DNA of 64,000 bases from Lepagella muris (GTDB lineage: Bacteria; Bacteroidota; Bacteroidia; Bacteroidales; Muribaculaceae). The DNA is taken from the NCBI RefSeq assembly GCF_004793975.1, contig NZ_SRYB01000004.1:1-64000 (forward strand), in the 5' to 3' direction. This document shows, in pieces, positions 58,235 through 64,000 of this stretch. The notes under the pieces were generated by a model. It was not told the origin of the DNA. It worked only from the letters and a program-made list of their open reading frames with translations, and did not search any database. The translations under genes were made by a program, and so were the position numbers. The stretch's first letter is position 1, and every line of letters begins with the position of its first letter.

Positions 58235-59146
58235 TCACTCGATATATCCGAATGCGCGGAGTTTGTTCTCCCTGTTGCGCCAGTCTTTCTCTACTTTCAC
58301 AAAGATTTCAAGGAAAACCTTCTTACCGAAGAATTTCTCAATATCGTGACGTGCCTCGATCCCTATTTTCTTTATTTTCTCTCCACCTTTACCGATGAGA
58401 ATCCCTTTCTGAGAGTCGCGCTCCACATAGATCACCGACATGATATGGATTGAGTTCTCCTTCTCCTCGAATTTCTCTACGAGCACCTCCGTGCTGTATG
58501 GAATCTCCTTATCGTAGTTGAGGAGGAGCTTCTCGCGGATTATTTCAGTGACGAAGAAACGCGCGGGTTTATCGGTGAGGGCATCTTTGCCGAAGAATGG
58601 AGGAGACGGCGGCAGAAGCTCCACGATACGACGTTTGAGGTTGTCAACATTGAAATGCTCGAGTGCGCTTGTCGGGAAGATCTCCGCTTTCGGCAGGCGT
58701 TCGTGCCATTGGTCAACAAGTTTTTCAAGCTCACCGTCACCCTTCAGCATATCAATCTTATTGATGACGAGAAGCACCGGCACATCCTCTTTTGCCACTC
58801 TGTCGAGGAAATCCTTATTTTTCTCTGGATTTTCGATTACGTCGGTGACGTAAAGAAGGATATCGGCATCCGTCAGTGCTCCTTCAGAGAACTCGAGCAT
58901 TGATTCCTGAAGTTTATATTTAGGTTTCAGCACGCCCGGGGTATCGGAATATACGATCTGATATTCGGGAGTGTTGACAATGCCCATAATACGGTGTCGG
59001 GTGGTCTGTGCTTTAGATGTAATTATAGATATCCTTTCGCCGACAAGATCATTCATAAGGGTAGACTTGCCTACGTTTGGGTTTCCGACAATATTTACGA
59101 ATCCCGCTTTATGAGACTGAGGGATATCTTTGTTAGCTTCTTCCAT
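58235..59146 (-). CDS. era: GTPase Era
   Basis: This 303-residue GTPase assists 30S assembly and binds 16S rRNA. The G domain has NIVGNPNVGKSTLMNDL, TTRHRIMGI, the DTPG motif in YSDTPGVLKPKYKLQESM, and VINKIDML. The C-terminal KH domain contains the GKGGEKIKKIGIEARHDIEKFF core. It lies 209 bases downstream of fabH, after the fabH terminator, so a separate promoter is expected in 59147-59290; I do not find a convincing one there. Confidence 0.95.
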   Translation of the reverse strand: MEEANKDIPQSHKAGFVNIVGNPNVGKSTLMNDLVGERISIITSKAQTTRHRIMGIVNTPEYQIVYSDTPGVLKPKYKLQESMLEFSEGALTDADILLYVTDVIENPEKNKDFLDRVAKEDVPVLLVINKIDMLKGDGELEKLVDQWHERLPKAEIFPTSALEHFNVDNLKRRIVELLPPSPPFFGKDALTDKPARFFVTEIIREKLLLNYDKEIPYSTEVLVEKFEEKENSIHIMSVIYVERDSQKGILIGKGGEKIKKIGIEARHDIEKFFGKKVFLEIFVKVEKDWRNRENKLRAFGYIE

Positions 59147-59293
59147 AATTGATAAATTTTAGAGTTAAGGTCGGTCCTGCCTTGAGGGGGGATCCGTGCC
59201 GGGCAACCAAAATTGCCTATAAGATAAACGCCTCAGCCGCTGTAGGGGTTCAAGTATGATGGTGGAAGCATACGATTACGCGGTAAGAAAAAA

Positions 59294-59328
59294 ACGGGTC
59301 GATGGAAAAGAGAAATCCATTGACCCGT
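59294..59328 (-). terminator. Terminator downstream of fabH
   Basis: On the minus strand a 13-bp stem with one mismatch (59328-59316 with 59306-59294, start ACGGGTCAATGGA) is followed by a T-run. Confidence 0.85.
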
Positions 59329-59355
59329 AGAATAGATCTTTCATCCGGGGACTTA

Positions 59356-60345
59356 TCAGGAGTCGAAAGCCCAGATAATATACATAGCACCCCAGGTGAA
59401 TCCGGCACCGAAAGCAGTCATCATGACCTTATCCCCTTTCTTGAGCTTATGCTTATATTCATCAAGGCAGAGGGGGATTGATGCAGCGGAAGTGTTGCCA
59501 TAGTGCTGTATGTTGATAAGCACCTTGCTCTCATCAATCTTCGTTCTTCCGGCAACAGCCTCGATAATGCGGAGGTTTGCCTGATGAGGCACGAGCCAAT
59601 CAATCTCATCAACGGTAAGGTTGTTCTTCTTCATGACCGAGATGGTTGAAGAGAGCATATCCTGCACGGCATTCTTGTAGACGTTGCGTCCCTCCTGGTA
59701 TATATAGTGTTCGCGTGCCTCCACGGTCTCGATAGAAGCCGGTTTTACCGAACCTCCGGCTTTCATCAGGAGATGAGGGAGACCTGTGCCGTCGATATGG
59801 AATTCACCATCGATTATACCGACATTCTCCTCGGTGGGCTCCACGAGCACGGCAGCCGCTGCATCGCCGAAAAGAGGACAAGTGGCACGATTCTGATAGT
59901 CGGTCATGCTCGACATCTTTTCAGCGCAGACCACGATCACCTTCTTGTAAAGTCCGCTCTGTATGTAGGCTCTTGCCGCCTGGAGGGTTACGATAAATCC
60001 GGCGCAAGCCGCCTGAATGTCGTAGGAATAGGCATTGGATAGCCCGGTTTCGTGAGCGATTACCGAACCTGTCGAGGGGAATCGGTAGTCGGGATTTGAC
60101 GTGGCACAGATAAGGAGGTCGATTTCTTCCGGTTTTACGGATGTAGACGCGAGAAGTTTTTCGACAGCCTTGATGCCGAGGAAACTTGATCCTTTGGAAT
60201 CATCCTTCAGGATTCTGCGCTCCTTGATGCCGACGCGAGTGGTGATCCACTCATCGTTGGTGTCGACCATCTTGGAGAGCATGTCGTTGTCGAGGATATC
60301 CTCCGGGACGTATGATGCGATACCGCTGATTTTTGCGTTTACCAT
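59356..60345 (-). CDS. fabH: 3-oxoacyl-[acyl-carrier-protein] synthase III (FabH)
   Basis: This 329-residue enzyme starts fatty-acid elongation by condensing acetyl-CoA with malonyl-ACP. The catalytic triad is intact: Cys114 in IQAACAGFIVTL, the His in WLVPHQANLRII and the Asn in IQHYGNTSAASIPL. It sits in the common DUF177-rpmF-fabH neighbourhood that links lipid and ribosome gene expression; plsX is absent. A 10-bp hairpin between rpmF and fabH may process or attenuate the message. Confidence 0.95.
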   Translation of the reverse strand: MVNAKISGIASYVPEDILDNDMLSKMVDTNDEWITTRVGIKERRILKDDSKGSSFLGIKAVEKLLASTSVKPEEIDLLICATSNPDYRFPSTGSVIAHETGLSNAYSYDIQAACAGFIVTLQAARAYIQSGLYKKVIVVCAEKMSSMTDYQNRATCPLFGDAAAAVLVEPTEENVGIIDGEFHIDGTGLPHLLMKAGGSVKPASIETVEAREHYIYQEGRNVYKNAVQDMLSSTISVMKKNNLTVDEIDWLVPHQANLRIIEAVAGRTKIDESKVLINIQHYGNTSAASIPLCLDEYKHKLKKGDKVMMTAFGAGFTWGAMYIIWAFDS

Positions 60346-60384
60346 AATGGCTGCTAAGAAATGAACTATAGATTAAATGTAGGC

Positions 60385-60414
60385 GACTCCACCGATTTTA
60401 TTTCCGGTGGAGTC
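60385..60414 (-). other. Stem-loop between rpmF and fabH
   Basis: A perfect 10-bp stem (60414-60405 with 60394-60385, start GACTCCACCG) has a 10-base loop. No strong T-run follows on the minus strand, so it may be a partial terminator or mRNA-processing site that lowers fabH expression relative to rpmF. Confidence 0.5.
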
Positions 60415-60470
60415 TGCCAGATGATTTGTTTGCGGAATAAGAAGCCGGATCCGACTTCCATGTTTCCGGA

Positions 60471-60653
60471 TCAGACGTTAGCTTTCTCGATAACTTGCTT
60501 TCCGCGGTAGTAACCACATTCACCGCACACAGTGTGATATACGTGCCAAGCGCCACAGTTAGGGCAGATGGCGAGTGTGGGGATGAGGGCTTTGTCATGA
60601 GTGCGACGTTTTGCGGTGCGGGTATGCGATTGTCTTCGTTTAGGATGTGCCAT
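60471..60653 (-). CDS. rpmF: 50S ribosomal protein L32
   Basis: This 60-residue ribosomal protein has the typical basic N-terminus (MAHPKRRQSHTRTAKRRTHDK) and an intact zinc-ribbon (CPNC and CGEC). This is the zinc-binding form, not the cysteine-less paralogue. It is 57 bases downstream of the DUF177 gene, the usual arrangement in many bacteria. Confidence 0.96.
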   Translation of the reverse strand: MAHPKRRQSHTRTAKRRTHDKALIPTLAICPNCGAWHVYHTVCGECGYYRGKQVIEKANV

Positions 60654-60710
60654 TGTTCTATAGTTTTTTTAGTAATTATTTTTGTCTTTAAAAAGAGAAG
60701 AGGGTGATGA

Positions 60711-61235
60711 TCATTCGGTCTCTATTTCAGAGTCGATCTGTTCGCTGACGTCATCGAAATCCTCGTCAGTGTCGTCCACGCCGATCGAACGGTGCTTGCT
60801 GAGCGCGGCGGCCATTGCGCGGTTGCATTTTCCGAGCGGATGCACGTGGCGAAGAGGAATTGTAAGGACGAGGGTATCATAGAGCATATACGCCACGTTG
60901 ATATAAGTGTCGCTCTGCGGAATGATGAGAAGGTCGTCGGTCTCGTCGTTATAGTCCTCGCCATATTTCACGGTGATGTGGTAGGTGGTGTCGACGTCGA
61001 TGTCTATAGGGTCAAGACAACGGTCACACGGCACTTGCATCAGCCCCTTGCAAGTGAATGTGCAGTCGTATGAGTCGTTTTTCTTCTCAAGGTCGAGATG
61101 CACGTGCACGTCTGATGCTATAATGTCAGGGTTCTCCATATTTTTGAAGAACTCCGATCCACACTCAAAATCTTGTTCGTAATGCCCGTCGTTGAGAGAT
61201 GCGAGCTGAACTTTATATTGCGAAAACTTTCCCAC
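60711..61235 (-). CDS. DUF177 (YceD-like) protein
   Basis: This 174-residue protein has the DUF177 features: CTFTCKGLMQVPCDRCLDPIDIDVDTTYHI with its two cysteines, and DTYINVAYMLYDTLVLTIPLRHVHP. YceD homologues are encoded just before rpmF and are linked to 23S rRNA accumulation or processing. The C-terminus is strongly acidic. The start codon lies only 18 bases beyond the 3' end of the tRNA-Arg fragment, so in the ancestral chromosome the gene was probably co-transcribed with that tRNA. It now seems to depend on the promoter at 61450-61481. Confidence 0.88.
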   Translation of the reverse strand: MGKFSQYKVQLASLNDGHYEQDFECGSEFFKNMENPDIIASDVHVHLDLEKKNDSYDCTFTCKGLMQVPCDRCLDPIDIDVDTTYHITVKYGEDYNDETDDLLIIPQSDTYINVAYMLYDTLVLTIPLRHVHPLGKCNRAMAAALSKHRSIGVDDTDEDFDDVSEQIDSEIETE

Positions 61236-61253
61236 TGTCAGAGAATATTATTG

Positions 61254-61299
61254 TACCTCCGAGGAGAATCGAACTCCTATCTAAAGTTTAGGAAACTCC
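61254..61299 (-). pseudogene. 3' fragment of tRNA-Arg(CCT), probable attachment site
   Basis: On the minus strand a complete anticodon arm (GGAGT, loop TTCCTAA, ACTTT; anticodon CCT), variable loop AGAT, T-arm (AGGAG, TTCGATT, CTCCT), acceptor 3' strand CGGAGGT and discriminator A are present. The required 5' acceptor strand ACCTCCG and the D-arm are absent upstream, so the gene is truncated exactly as at a tRNA integration junction. CCA is not encoded. Confidence 0.75.
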
Positions 61300-61360
61300 T
61301 AACTCAACTTTGATTATCAACCAGATACAGAGCTGAACGCGGATTTTGTAGAACTATTGT

Positions 61361-61446
61361 GGAATTTCCGCTAAAATTCCAAATCCCCGCGCCTCTTTCG
61401 GGGCTAACGGGGATTGTTCTGCAACACCGACTACAAGTAATCGGTT
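61361..61446 (-). ncRNA. Putative structured RNA at the prophage junction
   Basis: Downstream of a consensus promoter, three stem-loops follow within 86 bases on the minus strand. They are a 9-bp stem with one wobble right at the predicted start (61445-61437 with 61434-61426, ACCGATTAC), an 8-bp stem (AATCCCCG, 61415-61408 with 61389-61382, with an inner GCC/GGC pair), and a 7-bp stem (61380-61374 with 61367-61361, GGAATTT). No family was recognised. It may be an independent small RNA, a structured leader of the DUF177 gene, or integrase-binding DNA. Confidence 0.35.
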
Positions 61447-61449
61447 GTG

Positions 61450-61481
61450 CAAAGTTAGCACTTTTATTTGGAACGTGCAAA
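61450..61481 (-). promoter_or_regulatory. Consensus promoter at the prophage edge pointing into host genes
   Basis: On the minus strand TTTG (61481-61478), a 20-base spacer and TAACTTTG (61457-61450) form a perfect consensus with the same TAACTTTGCA core as the two tRNA promoters. Transcription would start near 61446 and run through the hairpins and the tRNA fragment into the DUF177 gene. Confidence 0.65.
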
Positions 61482-61515
61482 CACATTATTTATTTTATAG
61501 TGGAACAATAAAAAT

Positions 61516-61538
61516 AGCGGGCAACCTCACGGCCGCCC
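61516..61538 (-). terminator. Weak terminator candidate of the prophage operon
   Basis: On the minus strand a GGGC...GCCC hairpin (61538-61519) is followed by GCTATTTTTATT, about 40 bases after the stop of the last phage gene. Confidence 0.5.
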
Positions 61539-61580
61539 ACTACTCTAATCTAACAGTTACTACAAGAAAAATCTTAGAGC

Positions 61581-62168
61581 CTATTTCAGCTCTATGTATT
61601 CGGTGTATGTGATTTTCGTGTGGGGATTGCTGCTTACAACCTCTTGGCGTATGGCTTTCGTACCCCACTTGATAAACCAGAATTTTTTAGGGACGCGGTG
61701 GATAATCTGCCTAATGGTATCATTTGAAACTACATCAAGCGAAACATCACGCCCACGGATTTCTCCGGCAACGTCAACCCACGCATCGCTCCACTTGAAC
61801 ATCTTGAGGCTGTCAAGCACTCCATCCCGATACACAATGCTATCGCGTATCTGGGTAATCACCTTAACCTCGGTCTGGGTTGCAGTCGTGGCGGCGGCTT
61901 GGAGGCGTTTGACTTTCACACCCAACTCATCAGCCGTTTGGCAAACGTGTTGATAGTTGCGCTCCAACTCGGAATAGGATAACTCCAGCCTTTGAACGGA
62001 GGCGGCCGAATTGCCGGCCTCCGTTTCAAAGTAGGTTGCCTTATCCATAAGAGCGGTGTTGTTGGCGGTCAATCTCTCATTGTCCTCTGAAAGCGACTTG
62101 CATTTGCTCCATAAGGAGCATACAGTAATCACCAGCACCGCTACAATAAGAATGATAGGCTTTTTCAT
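61581..62168 (-). CDS. DUF6549 family phage protein (membrane-anchored coiled coil, spanin-like)
   Basis: This 195-residue protein has one N-terminal membrane helix (MKKPIILIVAVLVITVCSLW), a heptad-rich coiled coil (about residues 23-100) and a C-terminal globular part (FKWSDAWVDVAGEIRGRDVSLDV, KKFWFIKWGTKAIRQEVVSSNPHTKI). It matches the DUF6549 pattern found in Bacteroidales prophages. The layout resembles inner-membrane spanins (Rz-like), and it is encoded directly after the amidase with a 4-base overlap. A lysis role is inference. Confidence 0.72.
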   Translation of the reverse strand: MKKPIILIVAVLVITVCSLWSKCKSLSEDNERLTANNTALMDKATYFETEAGNSAASVQRLELSYSELERNYQHVCQTADELGVKVKRLQAAATTATQTEVKVITQIRDSIVYRDGVLDSLKMFKWSDAWVDVAGEIRGRDVSLDVVSNDTIRQIIHRVPKKFWFIKWGTKAIRQEVVSSNPHTKITYTEYIELK

Positions 62169-62761
62169 GCGCCAATGGATTTGAGGTAACTTACGATACC
62201 GTCAACGTGGAGTTTGACAATAGCCTCCTTGCCTTTGTCGGAAAGCAGGAAATCCACATCATCCTTGTTGTCTTGGAATAGGTTCTCAGTGAGTACGGCG
62301 GGGCATTTGGTCTTACGGAGAATGTAAAAGCCCTCCTCCCAATCCGGGTCACCATCGCTCATGTCCTTACGGATTTTGTGGCCGGCCAGCACTTTTTCAG
62401 CAGCGGCATAGAGGTGATTAGCCAGTATGTCGGCCTTAGTCTGCCCCTTGCTTGTAAATGCGCTCCAGCCTCTTGCAGTCATCCACGGCCCGTTGCCGGC
62501 GGCGTTCACATGGATAGAGATAAGAATAACATTGGCGGTGCCAATCTTACCGCATATCTCGTTCACGCGGCGGGCGCGTTCAGTGAGTGATACATCGTGC
62601 GTTTCCGGCACGATAAGTTGAACATCGTAGCCTTTGGCGCGTAGCTCTTTCTCTACACGCCCGGCAATCTCACGGGTGTACTTGTATTCAAGCAATCGCC
62701 CGTCAGGGCTGCGTTTGCCCTTAGTGTCGGCCCCGTGGCCGTTGTCAATAAGGATTTTCAT
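62165..62761 (-). CDS. N-acetylmuramoyl-L-alanine amidase (phage endolysin-like, Amidase_3)
   Basis: This 198-residue zinc amidase cleaves the bond between N-acetylmuramic acid and the peptide stem. Zinc ligands and catalysis are visible: His in LIDNGHGADTKG, Glu in RLLEYKYTREIAG, His in ILISIHVNAAGNG and catalytic Glu in AVLTENLFQDNKDD. There is no signal peptide, so it needs a holin or similar route, as phage endolysins do. It overlaps both neighbours by ATGA. Confidence 0.92.
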   Translation of the reverse strand: MKILIDNGHGADTKGKRSPDGRLLEYKYTREIAGRVEKELRAKGYDVQLIVPETHDVSLTERARRVNEICGKIGTANVILISIHVNAAGNGPWMTARGWSAFTSKGQTKADILANHLYAAAEKVLAGHKIRKDMSDGDPDWEEGFYILRKTKCPAVLTENLFQDNKDDVDFLLSDKGKEAIVKLHVDGIVSYLKSIGA

Positions 62762-63363
62762 TCGTGATTCATTTTATGGTAAAAGTCGATTTTTATTCTC
62801 TCATAAACGGCTTGCACGTTGGTGTAAGCGCGTCCGTTGTTAACCGTGTCGGAATACACCTCATGCTCCACAACCTCAGCTACCCAATCCACCCAGTCAT
62901 GGTTAACATAGGTTGTGAGGATTTTGCCACGATAGCGGAAACTATCAAACCGGCTGTTCCTATCCTCATGGAGATTGTGCAGTAAGGTACGGATTTTGGT
63001 ACGGGTTGCCTCCTTATCCGCTATGTGGTTTTCCTCTCTGACTTTCTTGATTATCCGGCAAACCTTTTCAATGGCTAAGTCAAAGTAAACCCCGGTGAAA
63101 TTCTTAACCCTTAGTTGGGTTTCGGGTTTCAAGCCCTCGGATATGTCGTTGAGCATATCGTTTTGCTTGCGGGTTTCAACTATGAGGTCATCAACCATTT
63201 TGGTATTGCCCTTAATCATTCCGTCAATGATACCTTTGAACCAGCGGAAACACGCAACCCATAGGAGCGCGGAAAGCACCAGAAAGAACGCGGCCACGAT
63301 AGCCATCATTCCTAAATCCGTAATGCCTTGCGCCACGGTCATTGTGTCCTGTACTGTGTTCAT
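62758..63363 (-). CDS. Phage membrane protein of unknown function (possible holin-like)
   Basis: This 201-residue protein has one N-terminal membrane segment (about residues 18-40: MMAIVAAFFLVLSALLWVACFRW) and a soluble, charged remainder (MIKGNTKMVDDLIVETRKQNDML, YFDLAIEKVCRIIKKVREEN). It is immediately upstream of the amidase with a 4-base overlap, the position where holins are often found, but it is longer than typical holins and has only one clear helix. No family was recognised. Confidence 0.65.
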   Translation of the reverse strand: MNTVQDTMTVAQGITDLGMMAIVAAFFLVLSALLWVACFRWFKGIIDGMIKGNTKMVDDLIVETRKQNDMLNDISEGLKPETQLRVKNFTGVYFDLAIEKVCRIIKKVREENHIADKEATRTKIRTLLHNLHEDRNSRFDSFRYRGKILTTYVNHDWVDWVAEVVEHEVYSDTVNNGRAYTNVQAVYERIKIDFYHKMNHE

Positions 63364-63746
63364 CGCGGCATACGTTTTTTGGAGCGTTTGTAAAAGCTGA
63401 AATTAGCCTCATCATCGGCCGTTATCTCAGTGTTCGGTGAAAACACATTGAAGCCATACATATTGCCATAGCTTACCACTTTGATTACAGCGCGGAAAGG
63501 ATATTTACGATTGGGATTACCAAACACATTTTTCAATTTCTTGCTGTCTGTGAAAAATGCTGATTTGGCAGCTCCCTCGCCATAAGCGACAACCATACGG
63601 TCTCCGTTTTCAGTTGCGCGTGTGGTACACCCGGTAAACACAGTGACTTGGTTAACCACCGCGTCTATCGGGGTGTAGTCGCAATCGAAAAGGTCGGAGG
63701 ATGCGGCGGATTCATCCTCTACAAAATCTTCGATATAGTCGTTCAT
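63360..63746 (-). CDS. Hypothetical phage protein
   Basis: This 128-residue protein has an acidic N-terminus (MNDYIEDFVEDESAASSDLFD), a central beta-rich region (VFTGCTTRATENGDRMVVAYGEG, YPFRAVIKVVSYGNMYGFNVFSPNTEI) and a basic tail. It overlaps both neighbours by ATGA, so it is translated as part of the same operon. I do not recognise a family. It could be a small structural or DNA-binding accessory protein. Confidence 0.6.
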   Translation of the reverse strand: MNDYIEDFVEDESAASSDLFDCDYTPIDAVVNQVTVFTGCTTRATENGDRMVVAYGEGAAKSAFFTDSKKLKNVFGNPNRKYPFRAVIKVVSYGNMYGFNVFSPNTEITADDEANFSFYKRSKKRMPR

Positions 63747-64000
63747 AAGTCCATAGGGATATTGAGGGTTTTACAATCGCTATCCACCATTTCGCGGATA
63801 GCCAGACGGTCGCGCAAAAAGTCCTCATAGGGCTTTTTTGCGGTTTCGGGCATAAGCCCCAGCATTGCGCTCTGGTACTCGTTCACCAGCTTGCTCTCAG
63901 TGTTGGCAGGGTACTTTGCCGAAAGGAGGGTGCTGAAAATGTTGTCGGCGGTTGTGGGGTATTCCACCCGGAGGCTGTCGTAGCGGTACATCTTGCCGGT
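63743..64000 (-). CDS. Hypothetical phage protein, possibly 5'-truncated by the window edge
   Basis: At least 82 residues (from ATG at 63991: MYRYDSLRVEYPTTADNIFS) form a helical, acidic protein (ESKLVNEYQSAMLGLMPETAKKPYEDF). The three codons upstream of the ATG to the window edge contain no stop, so the true start may lie beyond the window. It overlaps the next gene by ATGA. No family was recognised. Confidence 0.55.
   Translation of the reverse strand, partial: TGKMYRYDSLRVEYPTTADNIFSTLLSAKYPANTESKLVNEYQSAMLGLMPETAKKPYEDFLRDRLAIREMVDSDCKTLNIPMDL

Larger units (their letters stand above)
61254..64000. mobile_element. End of an integrated prophage (lysis side)
   Basis: The element begins at the tRNA-Arg 3' fragment and continues off the window. 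It carries a tightly packed minus-strand operon in which consecutive genes overlap by ATGA: unknown proteins, a membrane protein, an N-acetylmuramoyl-L-alanine amidase and a DUF6549 protein. This fits a phage lysis module next to an attachment site. No integrase or structural gene is visible within the window, so the call rests on the junction, the gene types and the packing. An integrative conjugative element is less likely but not excluded. Confidence 0.65.

Noticed and set aside
59147..59293. Possible riboswitch or leader upstream of era
   Set aside because: Only a small GGCAA/TTGCC hairpin is visible, with no recognisable conserved riboswitch core or promoter match.
56867..61235. Prophage extending leftward into the der-era-fabH region
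   Set aside because: These are conserved core genes in a common bacterial order, and the tRNA fragment gives a sharp boundary at 61254.
61254..61446. A tRNA-Arg gene interrupted by an intron
   Set aside because: The 5' acceptor strand ACCTCCG and a D-arm are absent between the promoter and the 3' fragment, and the spacing (about 145 bases) has no intron-like core; truncation by integration fits better.
61304..61486. 60-residue open frame on the minus strand at the prophage junction
   Set aside because: It lies over hairpins, starts upstream of the promoter and has no recognisable protein pattern.

Overview
The window looks like a chromosomal segment of a gut Bacteroidales bacterium, most likely Muribaculaceae-like. 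The evidence is a SusC/SusD polysaccharide utilization locus (PUL), a FimB/Mfa-like surface lipoprotein, many Bacteroidetes-type promoters (TAnnTTTG at -7, often with TTTG about 20 bases upstream), and housekeeping neighbourhoods typical of the order (lysS-gpsA-pgi, a four-gene 2-oxoacid:ferredoxin oxidoreductase operon, der-era-fabH-rpmF-DUF177). The family-level placement is inference.

Layout. 0-12 kb: small AraC-type regulator, D-2-hydroxyacid dehydrogenase, rsmA, secreted C1 peptidase, Rpn-type nuclease, NfnAB/GltA-like flavoprotein pair, lysS, gpsA, pgi. 12-22 kb: porin and YjiH-like transporter, tRNA-Val, a fused queA-aroA gene, FimB-like lipoprotein, ECF sigma factor with a membrane protein, HU and a TSCPD protein. 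22-28.4 kb: DUF4861 lipoprotein, His/Pro-rich secreted protein, pyrH, frr, glycosyltransferase, trmH-like gene and nadA. 28.4-28.85 kb: an AT-rich gene-free stretch with two opposed clusters of DnaA-box-like 9-mers. The G-versus-C bias of the + strand changes sign across it, so it is a strong oriC candidate. 29-37.9 kb: 2-oxoacid:ferredoxin oxidoreductase operon, sirtuin, a RAYT-type HUH transposase beside a long palindromic element, tRNA-Ser, ruvB, and a lipid-linked oligosaccharide flippase.

38-56.8 kb is one co-oriented PUL: SusC, SusD, DUF1735 lipoprotein, M60 mucin-type peptidase, GH27, GH110, GH2, sialate O-acetylesterase and GH36. Together these suggest removal of terminal alpha-galactose (blood-group-B or alpha-Gal type) and further trimming of O-glycoproteins. 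No regulator lies next to it.

56.9-61.2 kb carries der, era, fabH, rpmF and a DUF177 gene on the minus strand. Just upstream lies a 3' tRNA-Arg(CCT) fragment, then a strong outward promoter with a set of hairpins, then a prophage lysis-type operon (DUF6549 protein, amidase, membrane protein and two small proteins) that runs off the window. This reads as an integration junction.

Intergenic regions are unusually rich in structure: three arrays of a 9-bp TTGGACTTC-type repeat beside terminators, a 150-bp patch of CATGATAT palindromes, a 260-bp inverted-repeat element beside the transposase, a 35-bp G-rich tandem repeat, and a TTTATAGT repeat inside the PUL.
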